Of a stretch of 64,000 bases of DNA, positions 38,385-46,771 are shown in pieces; the stretch's first letter is position 1; every line of letters starts with the position of its first letter. The stretch is from Limnoglobus roseus (GTDB lineage Bacteria > Planctomycetota > Planctomycetia > Gemmatales > Gemmataceae): the NCBI RefSeq assembly GCF_008254045.1, contig NZ_CP042425.1, positions 6,448,001-6,512,000 of the forward strand, given 5' to 3'. The translations under genes were made by a program, and so were the position numbers. The notes beneath the pieces are model-generated. The model saw nothing but the letters and a program-made list of their open reading frames with translations. It ran no database searches and was not told the origin of the DNA.

Positions 38385-39596
38385 GTGGTTCATTGCGTCT
38401 GATTCTTGGGCTACAGTCTCTTGAGTTTCACCCGCGCGTCGGCGGTGGTGAACGGCCAGTCGATCGTCACTTCCGCCGCGTTCCGATCCTGCTCCCAGGC
38501 CGCTACTTCCCGGGCCAGCGTGGCCCGGTCGGGGATGCGGCGGCCCAGGCACTGGCGGGCCAGGGCGCCCAACTCGCACGCGGCGATGTTCAGCCACGAC
38601 CCGTGTTTGGGCGTGTGATGCCACTCAAACCGCCCGGCCAACCGGCGGGCCGTGGGCGGGTCGAACGCCCCGTACAACGCCGCCGGGGTGTGCGTCGATA
38701 GGTCGTCACAGACGAGGACGATCCGGTCGGCGTCGGGGTAATGCTCGTCGCTCAGCACCCGCAAGAACCGGGCGCAGTCGACGCCCGTCTTCCGGTCCGT
38801 GACCGACACGTGCCGCCGGCCGGCCAGCGGCTCCACGGCCACGAACAGGTTGGCCATGCCGCCCCGCGTGTACTCGCGGTCTTGCTCGGCCGGCGACCCC
38901 GGCCGCACGGGGAGCGGCTCCCGCACGTCGCCGATGAGTTGCTTGCCGCCCGCGTCCACGCACACGACCGGCCGCTTCAGGTCCGGCGGTTTCGCACACG
39001 TGCCCAGCACGTCCTCCGTGCTCGCTACGAACGCCACGGTCGCCCTCGGCGGGATGACCCACGGTTGCCGGAGCCACGGCTTGAGGTCGTTTTGGGGAGC
39101 GTCCGCCACGCGGTGGCCGGGTCGATCGGCGCGACCACGGCCCGCTCGGCGGGCTTGTCGGCCCGCAGCTTCATCGCCCACTTTCCCCGGCCGTCGGGGG
39201 CGGCCGAGCAGGCCAGGGCGATGAGCTGGGCCTCCGGCTTGCCGTCCGGCTTGCGGTACTGGCGGCCGGTCGGCTTCTTCCGGTGTCGGGTGGCGTCGAG
39301 GCCGTCGGCCGCGAACTCCTGGCGGACCCGCATGACCGTGTTGCGGGACGTGTCGAGGTGGTCGGCGATGTCGTCGTCCGTCCAGGCGTCCGGCCCGCGG
39401 GCATCCGCATGAAGTAAGATGGCGGCCCGGCGGCGGAGGGCGGCCGGGTGCGGTCCCGTCTGCCGGAGGCGATCCAGGGCGTGCCGCTGGTCGCCGGCCA
39501 GTCGCACCACCACCTTGTCCGCCCGTGCCATCGCCGCTCTCCTCCACCCTGGCCTGGAGAAGGATATCAACGGCAGGATTCAGGCGCAATGGAGCA
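38385..39596 (-). mobile_element. IS630-like insertion sequence bounded by TA
   Basis: The inward-reading ends GTGGTTCATTGCGTCTGATT and GTGCTCCATTGCGCCTGAAT match at about 17 of 20 positions, and each is preceded by TA (38383-38384 and 39597-39598), the hallmark TA duplication of the IS630/Tc1 superfamily. The left TA lies inside the CTAG that closes the neighbouring IS5-like element. One transposase gene, split in two frames, fills the interior. Confidence 0.82.
38411..39531 (-). pseudogene. IS630-family transposase, split by a -1 frameshift
   Basis: From ATG 39531 the N-terminal half reads VVRLAGDQRHALDRLRQTG, a helix-turn-helix (TDDDIADHLDTSRNTVMRVR) and WAMKLRADKPAERAVV. At CTC CCC AAA ACG (about 39093) the frame must move -1 to give RTLPKNDLKPWLRQPWVIPP, then the DDE domain: PVVCVDAGGKQLIG, LVCDDLSTHTPAALYGAF and HTPKHGSWLNIAACELGALA with the catalytic Glu. 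Moving from AAA to AAC fits loss of one A from a five-A run; a classic slippery heptamer is not matched. Full length otherwise, so the lesion may be recent. Confidence 0.82.
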
Positions 39597-39598
39597 CT

Positions 39599-40480
39599 AG
39601 AGCCTGTTATGAACTCAAGGGCTGATGTCGGCATAGTTTGGCGGGATGAGTGAGCAGCGGAAGGCATACCCGACGGACGTATCGGACGACGAGTGGGCGT
39701 TCGTCGCCCCGTACCTGGCCCTCCTGCCGGCCGACGCCGGGCCGCGGGTGCACGACCTGCGAGACGTGTTCGACGCCCTGCGGTACATCGTGAAGACGGG
39801 CGGCCGGTGGCGGCTCATGCCGCACGACGTCCCGCCGTGGCCGGCCGTCTACCAACAGGCCCGGCGGTGGGTGGCGGCCAAGGTGTTCGAGCACATGGCC
39901 GACGCCCTGCGGATGGTCGTGCGGGTGGCGGTCGGCAAGGCGGCCCACCCGTCGGCCGCGGTCCTCGACGGGCGGGCGCGGCAATCCACCCGGGAGAGCG
40001 GGTCGCGGGCCGCGGCCGACGGGTACGAGCGGAAGAACGGGTCGAAGGTGCATATCGCCGTGGACACGCTCGGGAATCTGCTGGCGTTGGAGGTGACGGC
40101 GGCGAGCGAGCAGGAGCGGGCACAGGTGTTCGAACTGGCCGCCGACGTGCAAGAGGCGACCGGGCAGAGCGTGCGGGTGGCGTTCGCGGACCAAGGGTAC
40201 ACCGGCGGCCAACCGGCGGCCGACGTGGGCAACCACGGCATCGCGTTGGTGGTCGTCAAGCCGGCGGAGGCCAAGCCGGCGGAGGCCAAGAAGGGGTTCG
40301 TGCTGCGGCCCAGCCGGTGGGTGGTGGAGCGGACGTTCGCCTGGCTCGGCCGGTTCCGGCGGCTGGCTCGGGACTACGAGCGGCTGACCGAGACGCGGGC
40401 CGGCTGGCACGGGGTGGCGGCCGGCGTCTTACTCCTCCAACGACTCACCGACCTGGTCAGCGAAAGTTCATAACAGGCCC
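39599..40480 (+). mobile_element. IS5-like insertion sequence, intact, bounded by TA/CTAG
   Basis: Ends GAGCCTGTTATGAACT (left) and GGGCCTGTTATGAACT (right, reverse complement) differ at one of 16 bases; TA lies immediately outside each end (39597-39598, 40481-40482). About 880 bp, one intact transposase gene. It abuts the IS630-like element on the left and the IS701-like composite on the right with no spacer DNA. Confidence 0.85.
39646..40473 (+). CDS. IS5-family DDE transposase
   Basis: 275 residues, intact. An N-terminal DUF4096-like region (SDDEWAFVAPYLALLPADAG, LRYIVKTGGRWRLMPHDVPP) precedes the DDE domain with Asp in VLDGRARQST, Asp in VAFADQGYTGG and Glu in WVVERTFAWLGRFRRLARDYE. The stop lies seven bases before the right end of the element. 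Cut-and-paste transposition of its own IS. Being undisrupted and with near-perfect ends, this copy may be active. Confidence 0.9.
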   Translation: MSEQRKAYPTDVSDDEWAFVAPYLALLPADAGPRVHDLRDVFDALRYIVKTGGRWRLMPHDVPPWPAVYQQARRWVAAKVFEHMADALRMVVRVAVGKAAHPSAAVLDGRARQSTRESGSRAAADGYERKNGSKVHIAVDTLGNLLALEVTAASEQERAQVFELAADVQEATGQSVRVAFADQGYTGGQPAADVGNHGIALVVVKPAEAKPAEAKKGFVLRPSRWVVERTFAWLGRFRRLARDYERLTETRAGWHGVAAGVLLLQRLTDLVSESS

Positions 40481-40489
40481 TAGTCCTTC

Positions 40490-41834
40490 GATGAACGCCG
40501 GCCGATTGTCAACAGCAAGCGAGTCGATTCGTTCAAGCCACCGCGTGCAGCCCAGTCTTCGATCCGAGCATCCGGGGTGAACCCGTAGCCCAAGTGGGTC
40601 GGTTCCGAGCGGGTGACGACTGCCCCAACTACAGTCGAGTGGCCGACGGGTCGGCAACCCAGGACTAGACCGAGCGCGTCGTCACACCGCGGGCTCGCAG
40701 TGGTTCTCCTCTTCTCCTCGCCAGCTCTTGGCTCGTTACGCCGCCGCCTTCACCGGCTGCACCTGATGGAACAGCCACCGCACCCACCGGTTGGCGACGG
40801 CCGCGGCCACCACGCTCCCCGGCTTGCCCCGGCCCTTCATGTCGGCCGCCAGTTTCTTCCACCGGGCGTCGTACCGCACCAGCCGGTGGGCGGCCTCGAT
40901 GAGCACGACCCGCAGCTGCGGGTTGCCGGCCTTGATCAGCCCGGCGTCGGCCTGCTTCTGGCCGCTCGACGCGTTCCGCGGCGACAGCCCGCAGAACCGG
41001 GCCGCCTGCTTGCCCGTCCGGAACCGGTCGAACCGCCCGATCTCGGCCCGGATGGTGGCCGCCGTGACCAGGCCGATCCCCTTCATCGTCAGCAGATTCA
41101 CGACCAGGGCATCCTCGGCGGTGACCTGGGCCAGGCGTTGCTCGGCCGCCTTGACGTCGCCGGCCAGGGCCTTCAGGCGGCCCAGGTGCCGGTCCATCAC
41201 CCACCGCGTCTGCTCGCTCAGGGCGGCGTCGCGGGTCAGCCACGTCAGCCACGCCACCGTCCACGGGTTCACGCCCTCGGGGGCGGCTACCCGGTTGTCG
41301 CGGAGCAGGGCCCCGATCCGCAGCTTGACGTTCCGCCGCTCGCCGACGAGCTGCTGGCGGTACCGGACGAGCCGTCGCAGTTCGCGGACCTCGGCCGGGG
41401 CGTGCCACACCTTGGGCAGGTACCCGACCCGCTCCAGGTCGGCGAGCATCTTGGCGTCCGAGTAGTCCGTCTTGTCCGGGTTGCCCTTCATGCGGGCCAC
41501 ATACCCGGGGTGGGCCAGGTCGACCAGCCACCCGGCTTTGGTCACCAGTTCCTCGGCCAGATCGGCCGACCCGCTGCACGCCTCGATGGCCGCCCGCACG
41601 TCGGTGCCGAACCGGGCGACGGCGTCGCGGATGGCCCGCCAGTCGTTCGCGCAACTCTGGTTGAGCAACACGCGGCCGCCGCGGTCCAGGGCGCACACCT
41701 GGACGGACAGGGTGTGGTAGTCCAGGCCCACGAAAACGGGGCCGGTCGTCGTTGCCGCGGGCATGGCTGGTCCTCGAAGGTGTGGTCCTGTTGATGGTGA
41801 CCACACCCACCCTCTCCGGCAACCAGCGTTCATC
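40490..41834 (-). mobile_element. IS110-family (IS1111-type) element, left copy
   Basis: Subterminal inverted repeats GATGAACGCCGG (40490-40501) and CCAGCGTTCATC (41823-41834) bracket a transposase gene, with a few further bases beyond each repeat belonging to the element. Subterminal repeats and a long noncoding 3' segment are the marks of the IS1111 group. The sequence is identical to the right copy. Confidence 0.78.
40736..41764 (-). CDS. IS110-family transposase (DEDD recombinase), left copy
   Basis: 342 residues from ATG 41764 (GAGG eight bases upstream). The N-terminal RuvC-like domain shows Asp in FVGLDYHTLSVQ, Glu in AAIEACSGS and Asp pair in DKTDYSDAKMLADL; a coiled linker follows, then the C-terminal domain with MKGIGLVTAATI, FCGLSPRNASSGQKQ and AGNPQLR holding the conserved Ser. 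It is a DEDD recombinase that, in this family, is guided by an element-encoded noncoding RNA. Identical to the plus-strand copy at 43303. Confidence 0.9.
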   Translation of the reverse strand: MPAATTTGPVFVGLDYHTLSVQVCALDRGGRVLLNQSCANDWRAIRDAVARFGTDVRAAIEACSGSADLAEELVTKAGWLVDLAHPGYVARMKGNPDKTDYSDAKMLADLERVGYLPKVWHAPAEVRELRRLVRYRQQLVGERRNVKLRIGALLRDNRVAAPEGVNPWTVAWLTWLTRDAALSEQTRWVMDRHLGRLKALAGDVKAAEQRLAQVTAEDALVVNLLTMKGIGLVTAATIRAEIGRFDRFRTGKQAARFCGLSPRNASSGQKQADAGLIKAGNPQLRVVLIEAAHRLVRYDARWKKLAADMKGRGKPGSVVAAAVANRWVRWLFHQVQPVKAAA

Positions 41835-42010
41835 CCCATCTACAGTCGTAGTTGTTCAATCGGGCGGTTTGGCCTCACGCTTCTTGTAATGGCAGTCGCG
41901 GGCGCGATGTTGGTGCCGTCGTCGCCACACCGACCATGCCAGCACCTGTTTCGCCAACGGGGCGAACGCCCACACCAACCGGGCGAGCAACTTCCGCACC
42001 TCGGGGACGC

Positions 42011-43171
42011 TCACCCGGATTCGCCCCGCGCCCCCTTTTCCCGCCGCGGGGCCGGCACTCGCGAGCGGATCACGGCCACCACCGCCAGGGCGAACAGGCT
42101 GAGCGTCGCGTGCCGATGCCAGCCCCCCCACGACCGCACCTCGTATTCGCCGAACCCACATTCCCCCTTGCTCAACTCCAGACATTCCTCCACCCGCCAC
42201 CGAGTCCCGGCCACTCGGACCAGCTCGGCCGGTGGTGTCGCCGCCGGGCCGCGGGCGAAGAAGTACGCCCGCTCGCCCGGCCGCTCCCGGTGTCGTCGCA
42301 CCACCAGCCACAACGGCCACCCCCGCTCGCCAGTGGGGCCGAACGCCTCCGCCGCCCAGTCGTACTCCCGCGGCCCCTTGCTCCCGTCCCCGGCACTGGC
42401 CCGCCGCCACGCGCCCGCCGCGAGCGCGTCGGCGACCGCCCCGACCGTGGAGCGGAACCGCCCGTCGAACAGCGGCTGGTTCGACGGCACGGCCAGCAGG
42501 TACGGCGGCCCCGCCTCCTCAAGGAATCGCCGGAATTTCCCGCCGTGGCCGTACACCGTGTCGCCCGCCACCCACGCCGCCCGCACCCCCAGCCGCCGCG
42601 CACGCCGGATCATCCGCTCGGCCCGCTGCGGCTTCGTCGCGAACCCCACGCCCTCGGGCACACCGGCGGCGTCACATCGCTCGCGGTCGCCGGCCCACTC
42701 CTTCGGCAGGTACGGTGCCCGGTCGAGGAAGGCGTGCCCCTTCGGGCCAGCGTAAGCCCGGAACACGCCCACCTGGGCGTTCTCGATCCGGCCCGCCGTG
42801 CCGGTGTACTGGCGGGCCACCCCGCACGACTTCGTTCCCTTCTTGACGAACCCGGTCTCGTCCACGATCCGCACCCCACCGCGATCGCCGAGGTGCTCGT
42901 GGACGTACCCGGCCAGGTCGTCCCGGGCCGCGCCCGCGTCCCCGTCGGCGCGGGTGAGCCGGTGTTGCACCCCGTCGGGCGTCGCCTCGCCCAGGTACTC
43001 GGCCAGCTGCCACCCGTTCTTCCGCTCGGCGTCGGTGAGCAACCCGCGCAGGTAGGCGGCCGCTCGCTGACGGGGTTCGCTGCGGGCGAAGTGCCGGCCG
43101 ATCCGCTCGCCCACCGCCCCCACCTCGGCGGCCCACTTCTTCACGACACGCTGAGTCGGCTGTCCGGACAT
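42011..43171 (-). CDS. IS701-family transposase
   Basis: 386 residues from ATG 43171, intact. Recognisable IS701 hallmarks: RHFARSEPRQRAAAYLRGLL near the N-terminus, VDETGFVKKGTKSCGVARQY with the first catalytic Asp, GHAFLDRAPYLPKEWAGD, GDTVYG with the second Asp, and WRVEECLELSKGECGFGEYE with the Glu, followed by WHRHATLSLFALAV. It would mobilise the central element, but both terminal repeats appear to be interrupted by IS110-type insertions, which may have frozen it. Confidence 0.9.
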   Translation of the reverse strand: MSGQPTQRVVKKWAAEVGAVGERIGRHFARSEPRQRAAAYLRGLLTDAERKNGWQLAEYLGEATPDGVQHRLTRADGDAGAARDDLAGYVHEHLGDRGGVRIVDETGFVKKGTKSCGVARQYTGTAGRIENAQVGVFRAYAGPKGHAFLDRAPYLPKEWAGDRERCDAAGVPEGVGFATKPQRAERMIRRARRLGVRAAWVAGDTVYGHGGKFRRFLEEAGPPYLLAVPSNQPLFDGRFRSTVGAVADALAAGAWRRASAGDGSKGPREYDWAAEAFGPTGERGWPLWLVVRRHRERPGERAYFFARGPAATPPAELVRVAGTRWRVEECLELSKGECGFGEYEVRSWGGWHRHATLSLFALAVVAVIRSRVPAPRREKGARGESG

Positions 43172-43302
43172 GGCCCACCCTCGCCCTAACTCCTTTGGCG
43201 TGGCTATCATGTCAACTACGACTGTAGATGGGGATGAACGCTGGTTGCCGGAGAGGGTGGGTGTGGTCACCATCAACAGGACCACACCTTCGAGGACCAG
43301 CC

Positions 43303-44331
43303 ATGCCCGCGGCAACGACGACCGGCCCCGTTTTCGTGGGCCTGGACTACCACACCCTGTCCGTCCAGGTGTGCGCCCTGGACCGCGGCGGCCGCGTGTT
43401 GCTCAACCAGAGTTGCGCGAACGACTGGCGGGCCATCCGCGACGCCGTCGCCCGGTTCGGCACCGACGTGCGGGCGGCCATCGAGGCGTGCAGCGGGTCG
43501 GCCGATCTGGCCGAGGAACTGGTGACCAAAGCCGGGTGGCTGGTCGACCTGGCCCACCCCGGGTATGTGGCCCGCATGAAGGGCAACCCGGACAAGACGG
43601 ACTACTCGGACGCCAAGATGCTCGCCGACCTGGAGCGGGTCGGGTACCTGCCCAAGGTGTGGCACGCCCCGGCCGAGGTCCGCGAACTGCGACGGCTCGT
43701 CCGGTACCGCCAGCAGCTCGTCGGCGAGCGGCGGAACGTCAAGCTGCGGATCGGGGCCCTGCTCCGCGACAACCGGGTAGCCGCCCCCGAGGGCGTGAAC
43801 CCGTGGACGGTGGCGTGGCTGACGTGGCTGACCCGCGACGCCGCCCTGAGCGAGCAGACGCGGTGGGTGATGGACCGGCACCTGGGCCGCCTGAAGGCCC
43901 TGGCCGGCGACGTCAAGGCGGCCGAGCAACGCCTGGCCCAGGTCACCGCCGAGGATGCCCTGGTCGTGAATCTGCTGACGATGAAGGGGATCGGCCTGGT
44001 CACGGCGGCCACCATCCGGGCCGAGATCGGGCGGTTCGACCGGTTCCGGACGGGCAAGCAGGCGGCCCGGTTCTGCGGGCTGTCGCCGCGGAACGCGTCG
44101 AGCGGCCAGAAGCAGGCCGACGCCGGGCTGATCAAGGCCGGCAACCCGCAGCTGCGGGTCGTGCTCATCGAGGCCGCCCACCGGCTGGTGCGGTACGACG
44201 CCCGGTGGAAGAAACTGGCGGCCGACATGAAGGGCCGGGGCAAGCCGGGGAGCGTGGTGGCCGCGGCCGTCGCCAACCGGTGGGTGCGGTGGCTGTTCCA
44301 TCAGGTGCAGCCGGTGAAGGCGGCGGCGTAA
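43303..44331 (+). CDS. IS110-family transposase (DEDD recombinase), right copy
   Basis: 342 residues, identical to the left copy at the protein level. ATG 43303 is preceded by GAGG. The DEDD residues and the C-terminal Ser motif (LSPRNASSGQ) are intact. Two undamaged identical copies indicate recent duplication or gene conversion. Confidence 0.9.
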   Translation: MPAATTTGPVFVGLDYHTLSVQVCALDRGGRVLLNQSCANDWRAIRDAVARFGTDVRAAIEACSGSADLAEELVTKAGWLVDLAHPGYVARMKGNPDKTDYSDAKMLADLERVGYLPKVWHAPAEVRELRRLVRYRQQLVGERRNVKLRIGALLRDNRVAAPEGVNPWTVAWLTWLTRDAALSEQTRWVMDRHLGRLKALAGDVKAAEQRLAQVTAEDALVVNLLTMKGIGLVTAATIRAEIGRFDRFRTGKQAARFCGLSPRNASSGQKQADAGLIKAGNPQLRVVLIEAAHRLVRYDARWKKLAADMKGRGKPGSVVAAAVANRWVRWLFHQVQPVKAAA

Positions 44332-44577
44332 CGAGCCAAGAGCTGGCGAGGAGAAGAGGAGAACCACTGCGAGCCCGCGGTGTGACGACGCGCTCGGTCT
44401 AGTCCTGGGTTGCCGACCCGTCGGCCACTCGACTGTAGTTGGGGCAGTCGTCACCCGCTCGGAACCGACCCACTTGGGCTACGGGTTCACCCCGGATGCT
44501 CGGATCGAAGACTGGGCTGCACGCGGTGGCTTGAACGAATCGACTCGCTTGCTGTTGACAATCGGCCGGCGTTCATC
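44332..44577 (+). ncRNA. Candidate guide (seek/bridge) RNA region of the IS110 element
   Basis: About 245 bases of noncoding DNA separate the transposase stop from the 3' subterminal repeat. In IS1111-group elements the guide RNA that picks target and donor DNA is encoded here. The sequence contains potential pairing blocks (for example CCACTCGACTGTAGTTGGGGCAG, which includes CGACTGTAG, also found in the flanking IS701 terminal repeat as CTACAGTCG). An identical copy lies at 40490-40735 on the minus strand. This is assigned by position and family knowledge; I have not folded it. Confidence 0.45.
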
Positions 44578-44754
44578 GAAGGACTAGGCAGCTCGGCCTG
44601 CCCCCAACAATTCGTACAGTCACCACGCGTCCCTTTCGGGCCATGATGGTTGGCTGTTCCCCCCACGTGAGATCTCCGCCTCTGCAGAGCGGTCTCGTCA
44701 TGGGCACGATGTGAGAACCTTTGGCAAATGCTACGACCGGACAAGGAATCAACC

Positions 44755-45051
44755 ATGATCGCAGACGAAAAGGTGTTCACCGTGAAGGAAGCGGCACGCT
44801 CGCTCCGGCTCTCCGTGGCAAGCATTTACGCCCTCTGTGCCGTGAAGAAGTTGCGGCACCAGCGGGTCGGCGTGGGACGGGGGAAGATCCTCATCCCGGC
44901 CGATTCAATCCAGGAGTACCTGGCCAAGGGGACGGTGGAACCGGCGGGCGTCTCGCCCCCACCGCGCGGAACACGCGTCAAGTCGTTCGGCCATCTGGAC
45001 TCGGATCGGCTGCTGGCGGCGTGGAAGGCTCAAGGGGTGAAGTCGGTGTGA
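44755..45051 (+). CDS. Excisionase-like helix-turn-helix protein
   Basis: 98 residues from ATG 44755 with AAGGA seven bases upstream. KVFTVKEAARSLRLSVASIY with ALCAVKKLRHQRVG and GRGKILIPADSIQEYL is the winged helix-turn-helix pattern of excisionase/AlpA-type (MerR-like) proteins. It converges on, and overlaps by ~70 bases, the 3' end of a broken tyrosine integrase. Such pairs normally control integration and excision of a genomic element. It could also act as a small regulator. Confidence 0.8.
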   Translation: MIADEKVFTVKEAARSLRLSVASIYALCAVKKLRHQRVGVGRGKILIPADSIQEYLAKGTVEPAGVSPPPRGTRVKSFGHLDSDRLLAAWKAQGVKSV

Positions 45052-46050
45052 CCGTGCCGTTCAACTTCCGCAACGCGGCGTGGAGGTGGGCCTTGTTCCC
45101 CGCCAGGTGGACGTAGTGCTCGGTCACGCGGGTCGTCGTGTGGCCCATCAGCTCCGCGAGCGTCTTGATGTCCACCCCGTTGACGATGGCCCGCGTGCCG
45201 AACGCGTGCCGCAGGCCGTAGAGCTTGGCGTCGGCGGGAATGCCCGCCTTCTTGCGGCCCCGCTGAAGGCGGAGCGACAGGTTCGACCGGTTCCACGGCG
45301 TCCCCCGGTGGTTGTAAAAGACCAACTCCCCGCCTTCCTGCCGCGAGCGGATCGAAATGAGCAGTCGGACGATCTCGGCGTCGAGCGAAATCACCCGCGG
45401 CTTCGGCACCCGTTGCGTTCTCGAGGTCTTGTGCTTCACGAGGACGATGACGCCGGCGTCCATGTTGATGTCGTTCCACTGAAGCCGCCGGGCCTCGCAC
45501 AGGCGGGCTCCGGTCAGCCGTAGGAACAGCAGAAATTCGACAAACCGCTCACCGGGTGCGGGCCGACTCTCACCTTCCGCCCGTGCGCGGCGGCCGCCAG
45601 CCCTTCGAACTCGTCGTCGGTCATCGGCCGCCGAGACGAGCCGTGGCGGTGGGTCACCCCGCGAAACGGGTTGGCCGGGACGAGGCGCTGCTTAAAGGCC
45701 TAGTTGAAAGGGCGGTGGATGATCGACACAGCGTGGCTCCTCGTCCAGTCGCTTTCCCACTCGGTGTGGGAATCGACCCAAGCCGTCAGGTGGTACGGCA
45801 GGCACTCGCGGTCGTTGACCCCGCGAAAGCCGTGGGACTCGGCGAACGACTGGAAGTACCGCTTGCGTTCTTCGAGAGTCGCGGGTTCGAGGCGAGACTT
45901 GGCGTACTCGATGTACAGGTCGATGACGGCGGCCACGGTCAACCGCCGGCCGTCGGCCTCGGGGTTGGCGTTGCGGAGGGTGAGAACGTCGCGAAGCTTT
46001 TGCTCGGCGGACTTCTTGTTCTCTTTGCCCCCAGCGCAAGTTTTTTTTGT
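44978..46050 (-). pseudogene. Tyrosine integrase (phage/ICE type), broken
   Basis: Reading from the 5' side: EQKLRDVLTLRNANPEADGR, VIDLYIEYAKSRLEPATLEE and FQSFAESHGFRGV (SAM-like/core-binding domain), then an in-frame TAG at 45700-45702 where relatives have Trp. The same frame goes on as AFKQRLVPANPFRGVTHRHG and MTDDEFEGL. A frameshift near 45575 leads to FVEFLLFLRLTGARLCEARR and the catalytic domain: Arg in TGARLCEARR, LYGLRHAFGTRAI (His-x-x-Arg) and LMGHTTTRVTEHYVHL (His and Tyr nucleophile). All catalytic residues survive, but one nonsense and one frameshift mutation separate the halves. The 3' end overlaps the excisionase-like gene. Confidence 0.8.
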
Positions 46051-46286
46051 TTACCTGCGACCTGGGCCATCCACCAGCCGGTCTGCTTACGAAACTACGG
46101 ATGTGGCGATTTTGCCATGACTTGGCCCCCTTGCTCGGGGATCACCGGACTAGTGTGGTGATGAGCCGGAAGGCTTGCTGTGACGTGTGCCCGGCCAACC
46201 GCTGGAACGGTTGGCCGGGCTTTTTCTTTTCACTTTACCGGCGAAGCGTGCATTTTAGCGTGCACCATTCATTCGCCGTAAGTCAG
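46051..46286. other. Noncoding spacer between integrase and tRNA fragment
   Basis: The only clear features are the terminator listed separately and short frames without ribosome sites. An eight-T run at 46041-46048 lies at the damaged 5' end of the integrase. Confidence 0.5.
46190..46229 (+). terminator. Strong rho-independent terminator
   Basis: CCCGGCCAACCG and CGGTTGGCCGGG form a perfect 12 bp stem with a 6-base loop, followed by CTTTTTCTTTT. No intact gene ends just upstream on the plus strand, so it may shield the flanking DNA or have lost its gene. Confidence 0.85.
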
Positions 46287-46328
46287 TGGGCGGTACAGGA
46301 TTTGAACCTGTGACTTCGTCCGTATGAA
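46287..46328 (-). other. 3' tRNA-Met-like fragment, probable att site
   Basis: On the minus strand the sequence runs from an anticodon loop TTCATAC (anticodon CAT) through a variable loop, a T arm ACAGG-TTCAAAT-CCTGT and the acceptor strand ACCGCCC with discriminator A. The 5' half does not follow: the bases before the loop cannot pair with GGACG and there is no D arm. A 3' tRNA half beside an integrase is the usual scar of a tyrosine-integrase element that recombined at the anticodon/T-arm of a tRNA gene. Confidence 0.7.
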
Positions 46329-46771
46329 CGCGGTCAGTTAACCCCCTCGAAACTCAATAACCCTCAATTATCAGCCACTTTTCGCACGCTCTACCCGCCT
46401 GCATCCTGACACAAGTTCGCACATTTTCCAGCAGATTTTCTGATGGTGGGCTGATTTCCGATGATTTCCGATGGGACTTTTCAATACCTCTCCCCTGCCC
46501 TTCACCGTGAGAGTGCGTCCCGATTGGGGAAGTACTCGCACGCTCGCCATCGGCATTAGAGGAATGGTGAGCGCTTACACGTTGGCCGAAATTGACGATG
46601 GTCCAATCCAAAGGGACTCGACAACGAACAAGTTATGGCGATTTAGTATTACTTTGTTTTACTTTTGGGGCTACACTTCCCCGACCGCCGGCGGGTCACG
46701 CGGTCGCGGAGTCACGAACCACAACCCATGCGGGCTTGTGACGGCCCGGCACTAACCGACGGAGAGTTGAC
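46329..46771. other. Noncoding, no gene recognised
   Basis: About 440 bases, somewhat richer in AT than the flanks, between the tRNA fragment and the phage-tail genes. No RNA, repeat or promoter could be supported. Confidence 0.45.

Larger units (their letters stand above)
43233..44577 (+). mobile_element. IS110-family (IS1111-type) element, right copy
   Basis: Inverted duplicate of the left copy. Subterminal repeats GATGAACGCTGG (43233-43244) and CCGGCGTTCATC (44566-44577). A perfect 8 bp hairpin GTGTGGTC/GACCACAC (43261-43288) lies between the 5' end and the transposase start. Confidence 0.78.
40484..44583. mobile_element. IS701-like element with an IS1111-type IS110 element in each end
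   Basis: CTAG occurs at 40480-40483 and 44584-44587, fitting the 4-base duplication of an IS701-type insertion. Inside are two identical 1,375 bp arms in inverted orientation (40480-41854 and 43213-44587), each containing an IS110-family transposase gene, around a central 1.36 kb with an IS701-family transposase. The inner arm ends share CTACAGTCGTAGTTG, which I take as the inner part of the IS701 terminal repeat. Insertion of the same IS110 element at the same site in both terminal repeats explains the symmetry. Confidence 0.75.

Noticed and set aside
40484..44583. The 1.37 kb inverted arms as terminal repeats of a single large novel transposon
   Set aside because: Each arm contains a complete IS110-family gene with its own subterminal repeats, so two separate insertions into one element explain the structure better.
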